The position numbers and the translations under genes are program-made. Under the pieces are notes generated by a model. That model had not been told where the DNA came from and did not search any database. It saw only the letters and a program-made list of their open reading frames with translations. Shown in pieces: positions 59,121 through 64,000 of a stretch of 64,000 bases of DNA. The DNA comes from Anaeramoeba flamelloides (Eukaryota; Metamonada; Anaeramoebidae). Position 1 is the stretch's first letter; each line of letters opens with the position of its first letter. The stretch covers positions 2,485,001-2,549,000 of the forward strand of contig JANTQA010000016.1 of the NCBI GenBank assembly GCA_027625915.1, written 5' to 3'.

Positions 59121-59982
59121 CATTGTGAAAAAAATTTGGTTCATTAAAAAAAATTGGTTCAGTCAAAAATTTATTTTCGTTTTTTAAATAGTAAATATTA
59201 GCAAAATGATTTTTGATCAAAGTAAAATTTTATGAACAAATCTTACATTTAAGAAAAACCAAAGTCATTATCAATAATAATTTTCAAAGGCAATATTATC
59301 TTGTTGCATTTTAACCTTTTGGAATTACTGTGGAACTCTAAAAAACAAAAATTTATTTTTAATTGTAAACTTTACTCAAAATGTTGATTTTTTTTATTAG
59401 ATTACATTCCAAGATCAAGTTAATCATTGTTTGGGAAGACCAAAAATTAATAACCTTTTTAAATTAAGGTTTGTCTATGGGGATTTTTAGAATTTAAATG
59501 GTTTCTGAAATCTTGATCTTTCGGTATTTTGAAGTTTTGATTGTAAACATTAGTGGAAAACAACCTCTTTCGAAAAAACAGCTTTTTTGGAAGATTTTAT
59601 TATTCAATTTGGTTTAAATGGATATTTAAGATTAACTGTGATAAATTTACATTCATTAACAATGATAAATATCTTATTAGATTAATAGATTTTAATATTT
59701 CCTATTAAATAGTTCTCTTATTTTTAGTAAAGTTGACAATTAAAAATAAATTTTTGTATAATTCGAGTCCCACAGTAATTCCAAAAGGTTAAAACGCAAT
59801 AATTTAATTTTACTTTTGAAAATTATTATTGATAGTTACTTTGGTTTTTCTTAAATGTAAGATTTGTTCATAAAATTTTACTTTTATCAAAAATCATTTT
59901 GCTAATATTTACTATTTAAAAAACGAAAACAAATTTTTGACTGACCCAATTTTTTTTAATGACCCAAATTTTTTTCACAATG
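59121..59982. repeat. long foldback element in the WDR7 upstream region
   Basis: The left arm (59121-59339) starts CATTGTGAAAAAAATTTGG and the right arm (59766-59982) ends CCAAATTTTTTTCACAATG. The arms mirror each other over about 219 bp, including TTTAACCTTTTGGAATTACTG / CAGTAATTCCAAAAGGTTAA. The 426-bp middle is non-coding. It ends 95 bp from the WDR7 start codon, so it probably abuts or carries promoter sequence. No second copy was noticed. Confidence 0.85.
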
Positions 59983-61029
59983 TTTAGCAACACTTTGTTT
60001 TTTTAAAATTTTTCCAAATTTTGAAAGGAATTAGAAGATCACAATGCAACAACTTTCAATTTAAAAGTTTTTACAAGTTATACTTTTAAAAAAATGTAAT
60101 TTAAACAACTTTCCAATTTTTGGTTTTCATAAAAAGAGTTTCAGGTTTATTGAAAGTTTACAAATATTTTTCTTTTAGATAACTTTCAAAAATTTCAATT
60201 AAATTCAAAATGCTATCTTTTGTTAATTATTATTTTTATCCCTTTTTTCGGCTTACAAAAGTTTGTAACAAGTATTTGAAATTTGAAACAATATGAAATA
60301 ATATCAGAGACTGAAATATTGCAGACTGTCAGCCTGAAAGTTCGAAAAAGTTTTGAAAGTATTTTGGATTGTGTTATTCTTGTCGTGTCCTTTTTTTCGT
60401 TTTTTTTTTTGACCTAAAAAGGTTTTTGGAAAAGATTTTCTGATCAAACTATAATAAGATTTGAAATGTTTGTTTTACTGATAACAAAACTTTTAAAGAG
60501 ACAATAATTCAGTTTTGTGTTTTGGAGATAATTTTTGAAGTTAGAATGTTGGCAATTTGACATACTATGCCAGAGGCCAATAATTTGATAATAAAATATT
60601 TATATGTGAAATCTCGATTTTATATTTGATTAAAATATTTAGAATTCACTTTAAAAGAATAGACAACAGAATGGTAATTGAATAATAATCATTCTATTTG
60701 ATTTTTTTAATTGAAGAAATTATTTTTGCGTTTTTTTTTGTTATCTTCTATTGAAAATATTATAAATTATAGAATATCTTTTTCAAATTTCAATCATATA
60801 AAGGTGATAATTCAAACTAAAAAGAAGTCAATTAAAAAAACAATTTTATTTTTGAAAAATAGATGATTTCTTCATTCCCTTCTTGATAAAGTTAATCTAA
60901 TAATAATTTGATAAAAGCCCAGATAAATATTTTTTAATATTTTTATTGAAGAAATGTGATACTCACAATTATCACTTGTTGACTCGAAAACAGTAGACAT
61001 TTCATTAGAAGTTTCAATTTGAGCGATAA

Positions 61030-61780
61030 CATAGATACGATTTTAACTCAATTATTTTGAATTTTGGAAAGGATAGGTACTCTATGGCTCTCTAAAACAC
61101 AGTTATTTGTTGTTATAAATATTTTCAAATAAAATAATTTAAATATTCTGGGGTTTTCTATCTATAACTTATTAATATAAAATTTTCTCGATAATTATTT
61201 AGATGTATATTTAGTAATGTTAATTTATTTATTTTATATTTATTATTTTTATTATATTTTTTTTGTATATTTAAATTTTTTCTTATATATGATTCCAACC
61301 CTGGTATTTCTAATTTCTTAATGAGTTTATAACTTCTTTTGTGGAGTGGGATTCTAATTTGATAAATTTTTAATCCGGTTTTGTATTTATTCCATGCATA
61401 GAATATTGTTTAATTGTGAATTTGTTTTTTGCTTTATTTATTTATCCAAACGCCTATTGTTTTGAAATAATTTCCGTCTAAGATTTAAATTAAATTTGAA
61501 ATATATTTCATTTTTAGAAAGTTTAGTATTTCTCATATCAATTTTTTACCCCAAGACAAATGATTCTCTTTTACAATATTGTCTCAATGTTATCTTTTCA
61601 AAACAAATTTAAATGAATTTAAAGATTCTTTATCTAAAAATATGGTAGTTTATATATTTTTTACTTTTCAAAACCATCAATAAAAGATTATTTTATTTTT
61701 GAGAATTTTATTTTTTTACTCAACTCAAAAAATAATAGTCTAATGGGTGAATATTTAAACTCTTTGATCTTATATTCAAA
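61030..61780 (-). mobile_element. LINE 3' fragment with repeat E tail (minus strand)
   Basis: Minus-strand translation gives IGVWINK ... IRIPLHKRSYKLIKKLEIPG then LESYIRK, collinear with VWINKK ... VRISIFKRRFKLKKKLEILG then FES of the LINE fragment at 15640-16495. The DNA then continues AATATTTAAATTATTTTATT ... AACAAATAACTGTG ... AGAGCCATAGAGTACC, matching the same junction at 16465-16530. A single hairpin arm with CCAAAATTCAAAATAATTGA follows (61030-61075). The reading frame has several stops. The 5' limit is uncertain. Confidence 0.7.
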
Positions 61781-63034
61781 TTTGTGTTAAAAGAAACTGA
61801 ATAAAAAAAGGGTAACTCTTAAATTGTTGAACATTTTTGAGAGAATTATTTTTAATTAATTCTTTCTCAAATTAAAAAATTAAATCAACAACAACAAAAA
61901 AAAAAAACAAAGAGGGGATAAAACAAACCAAACTGAAAAAGATTTTTTAAGATTGGAAAACTAAAAAAATATTCTGAAAATATTAAAACTGTTGTTTTCT
62001 ATCATTATTAAATTTTTTATTCGTTAATAAGACAGACCAAAGAATTAATACTTATTCTTTTTAAGTATAAATGATATTTTTTTTTTGAAAAAAAGAGCAG
62101 TGTGCTTATACCCCATATGAAAGTGGTTAATTTCTAACATAAAAATGATTTAAGGATCGATTTTTTTGATAACAATTGATAACCATGATTTTTTATTTGA
62201 AAGGTTTTCAAAATTAAGTTTTATGAACTGAAAAATGGTTACAAATTGAAAATAAATACCATTATAAAATTTTGGACTAACCTAAAATCAAAAATATTTA
62301 AAAAAAAAACCAATTTATTCTATTTTTCCAAACTTAATATAAAAACACATTTAAGTTAGCAAGTATTAATATTTTAATAAGTAATTATTTTCTTAAATAT
62401 AAGAAAAAATACAAATTGAAAAAAAAAAAAAATTAGTATGTCCATAATAATGAAATAAGTGGAACAAAAAATCTATTGGTAAATTTGTTGGTCTTTCAAC
62501 ATCAATTGTTGATCGATCAAACGATAATACACCATCAATCAATTATATGTAATTTTTCTATATTCAACAAACTCTACACTAAACCTTCTATTAAACCATC
62601 AAAAAAATTTCCAGATCAAACCAAAAAAATCGCGTAACTGGAAAAAAGGAAATGAAAACCAAATAAAAAAGATAAAAAATGAAATTAGTTTCTAAAATCA
62701 AAAATTATTTCCAAATTGAACGTAAAATGTGTTATTGTTATTTTATCACTTGTTTAAACTGGGTCCAAATTTGTGGGATTTGGTTTAGAACTTGCCCCAG
62801 AATATTCAAAGTGGGAAGTGTTATTACAGTTAATACTGTTAATAATGAAAGTTCCCATATTTCATAAATCGATTAATAAATATGATATACATTATAACAG
62901 AGACTTTTTTACTCTTGTAAGTTTCTGAGAAACCAAATTAACAAAAAAAAAAAATAAACTTGGAAAAAACTGTTTTTTTATTTTCGTTTTTTTATATCAA
63001 CTTTTTATTCGAGAACCAATCCACCAATATTTTA

Positions 63035-63071
63035 TTTTTTTTTTTTTTTTTTTTTTGGGGGGTGGGGGGGG
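63035..63071 (+). repeat. T22 tract abutting G6-T-G8
   Basis: A run of 22 T (63035-63056) is followed directly by six G, one T and eight G (63057-63071). It is by far the longest G tract in this A/T-rich window. It could form a G-quadruplex only intermolecularly or with slipped tracts. A sequencing or assembly artefact is possible. Confidence 0.6.
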
Positions 63072-63232
63072 ATTTTATAGTTGATGGGAGGTGATTTTTT
63101 TTCAAATTGAGTACTGAAGGTAATTTTTTACAAAATACACAAATCGTTTCAGGAATGGCATATTTACAATCTTTACATAAAATATTAAATTAATTTAAAA
63201 AATAAAAATATAATAATACTGTTTTTTTTTAT

Positions 63233-63658
63233 ACTAATATTTTCTAATTAAAAAAAGAAAATTTTTAGTTTATATCCCAAAATATTTTTCTAGTTTTAAA
63301 GTTGAAGAAAATCCAAAGATCTTTACAACTAATCCTTTAGAAATGATTTTTTTAGACAAGAAATTAAACTCTCCTGAGTTTACTCTAAGACAAATTTTTT
63401 GCTCTGCTCATTTGATTGTAGCAGTGTATCATCAATATTGATTTTGAAAATTGAAATGAAAATTTTCATTTATTAATTGGAAAAGAACAGTATTTTTCAA
63501 TTCTTTGAGAAATGATATTTTTAGACATTTAATTAAACTTAATTCTTGAACTCTAAGACAAAATTTTTACTCTGTAAATTTGATTGTAACATTTATAATT
63601 AATATTCATTTTAGAAATTTAAATAAAAATTTTCATTTATTAATTGGAAAATAACAGT
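63233..63658 (+). repeat. inverted-repeat element C, copy 3 plus partial copy 4
   Basis: 63233-63491 is a full copy (CTAATATTTTCTAATTAAAA ... TTAATTGGAAAAGAACAGT). It is followed at once by 63489-63658, which repeats the right two-thirds (GAGAAATGATATTTTTAGAC ... TTAATTGGAAAATAACAGT) and has lost about 60-80 bp near its left end. This suggests tandem duplication or insertion of one copy at the end of another. Confidence 0.75.
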
Positions 63659-64000
63659 AAGAAGAATTGAAAAATTCACCCTTAAATTACAATAAAAAAA
63701 AAACGTTTTTTTTTGTTCAAAAATTAAATGTGAGCAAAGCCACACTCATTTTTTTGTACATATATGTCAACTTTATTTCTTTTTAAAAAAAAAATAAAAA
63801 AAAAATAATTAATATTTTTAAATCATAATAGATTCTAATTTAGAACCAAAAAAATCAAAAATTTCAGAAAATAGCATCTAGGTTAAGGCACTTCAAATAT
63901 TTGTAATTGTGGTTCATAATAAGAACAACTCAAATATTTGAAAATGAATTCGCTGAAAAGGTATAATTTTTTTTCTGCTTTTGTGGTTGATGTGAATCGA

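Larger units (their letters stand above)
59027..64000. other. intergenic region upstream of WDR7
   Basis: It holds the long foldback 59121-59982, a LINE fragment with its tail on the minus strand (61030-61780), a T22/G6TG8 junction (63035-63071), and element C copy 3 with a partial fourth copy (63233-63658). Plain A/T-rich sequence fills the rest. No coding gene is supported. Confidence 0.6.

Noticed and set aside
62679-62867. 62-residue plus-strand frame with several Cys/Trp residues
   Set aside because: No start context, domain or splice partner; isolated in A/T-rich sequence.
63944-63990. ATGAATTCGCTGAAAAG followed by GTATAA at the window end, possibly a first exon and donor
   Set aside because: Only six codons before the edge; nothing to confirm it.

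Overview
This is nuclear DNA of an intron-bearing eukaryote. It is extremely A+T-rich, with long homopolymer runs and sparse genes. The proteins carry low-complexity K/E, N/Q and NT tracts, the standard stop codons are used, and introns are GT...AG, often with a T-run after the donor. The gene set (HOPS subunit, rabconnectin-like WD protein, GCN5, an RGS-DUF547 fusion, GH25 lysozyme, FHA-AAA ATPase) fits a free-living amoeboid protist. From family knowledge I would guess an Anaeramoeba-like metamonad or an amoebozoan, but the sequence alone does not prove it. No prokaryotic, organellar, CRISPR, rRNA or tRNA signal was seen.

Layout. 230-2209 (+): PAS-like, Glu/Lys-rich coiled-coil protein. 5460-7488 (+): RGS + DUF547 protein, three exons. 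9897-19258 (+): VPS16, split by a 6.9 kb intron holding a LINE remnant and inverted-repeat elements. 24452-25471 (+): unrecognised basic, Q-rich protein. 30823-34440 (+): 1205-residue FHA + degenerate AAA + AAA ATPase, intronless. 37251-42125 (+): GCN5 acetyltransferase, with the HAT exon and bromodomain exon separated by a 3.9 kb intron. 49076-51724 (+): five-exon secreted GH25 lysozyme. 54585-59026 (-): WDR7/rabconnectin-3beta homologue, two exons. Exon junctions were placed by matching GT/AG sites to reading phase and to family alignment from memory.

The rest, well over half of the window, is non-coding and densely seeded with old small elements. These include a Tc1/mariner-type MITE (three copies), a family with about 29-bp termini beginning AAACTC (three copies), two further short inverted-repeat families of about 230-260 bp, several single-copy foldbacks, and a four-copy interspersed family that twice served as an insertion target. 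A LINE is present as two 3' fragments. Both run into the same tail, made of CCGTAGAGT-type units and hairpins, and that tail also occurs on its own. This shared tail, together with the nested insertions, is the most informative new structure in the window.

The genes do not form an operon. VPS16 (HOPS/CORVET tethering), WDR7 (V-ATPase regulation) and the GH25 lysozyme all act in the endolysosomal/phagocytic pathway, as expected for a bacterivore, but their proximity is probably chance.
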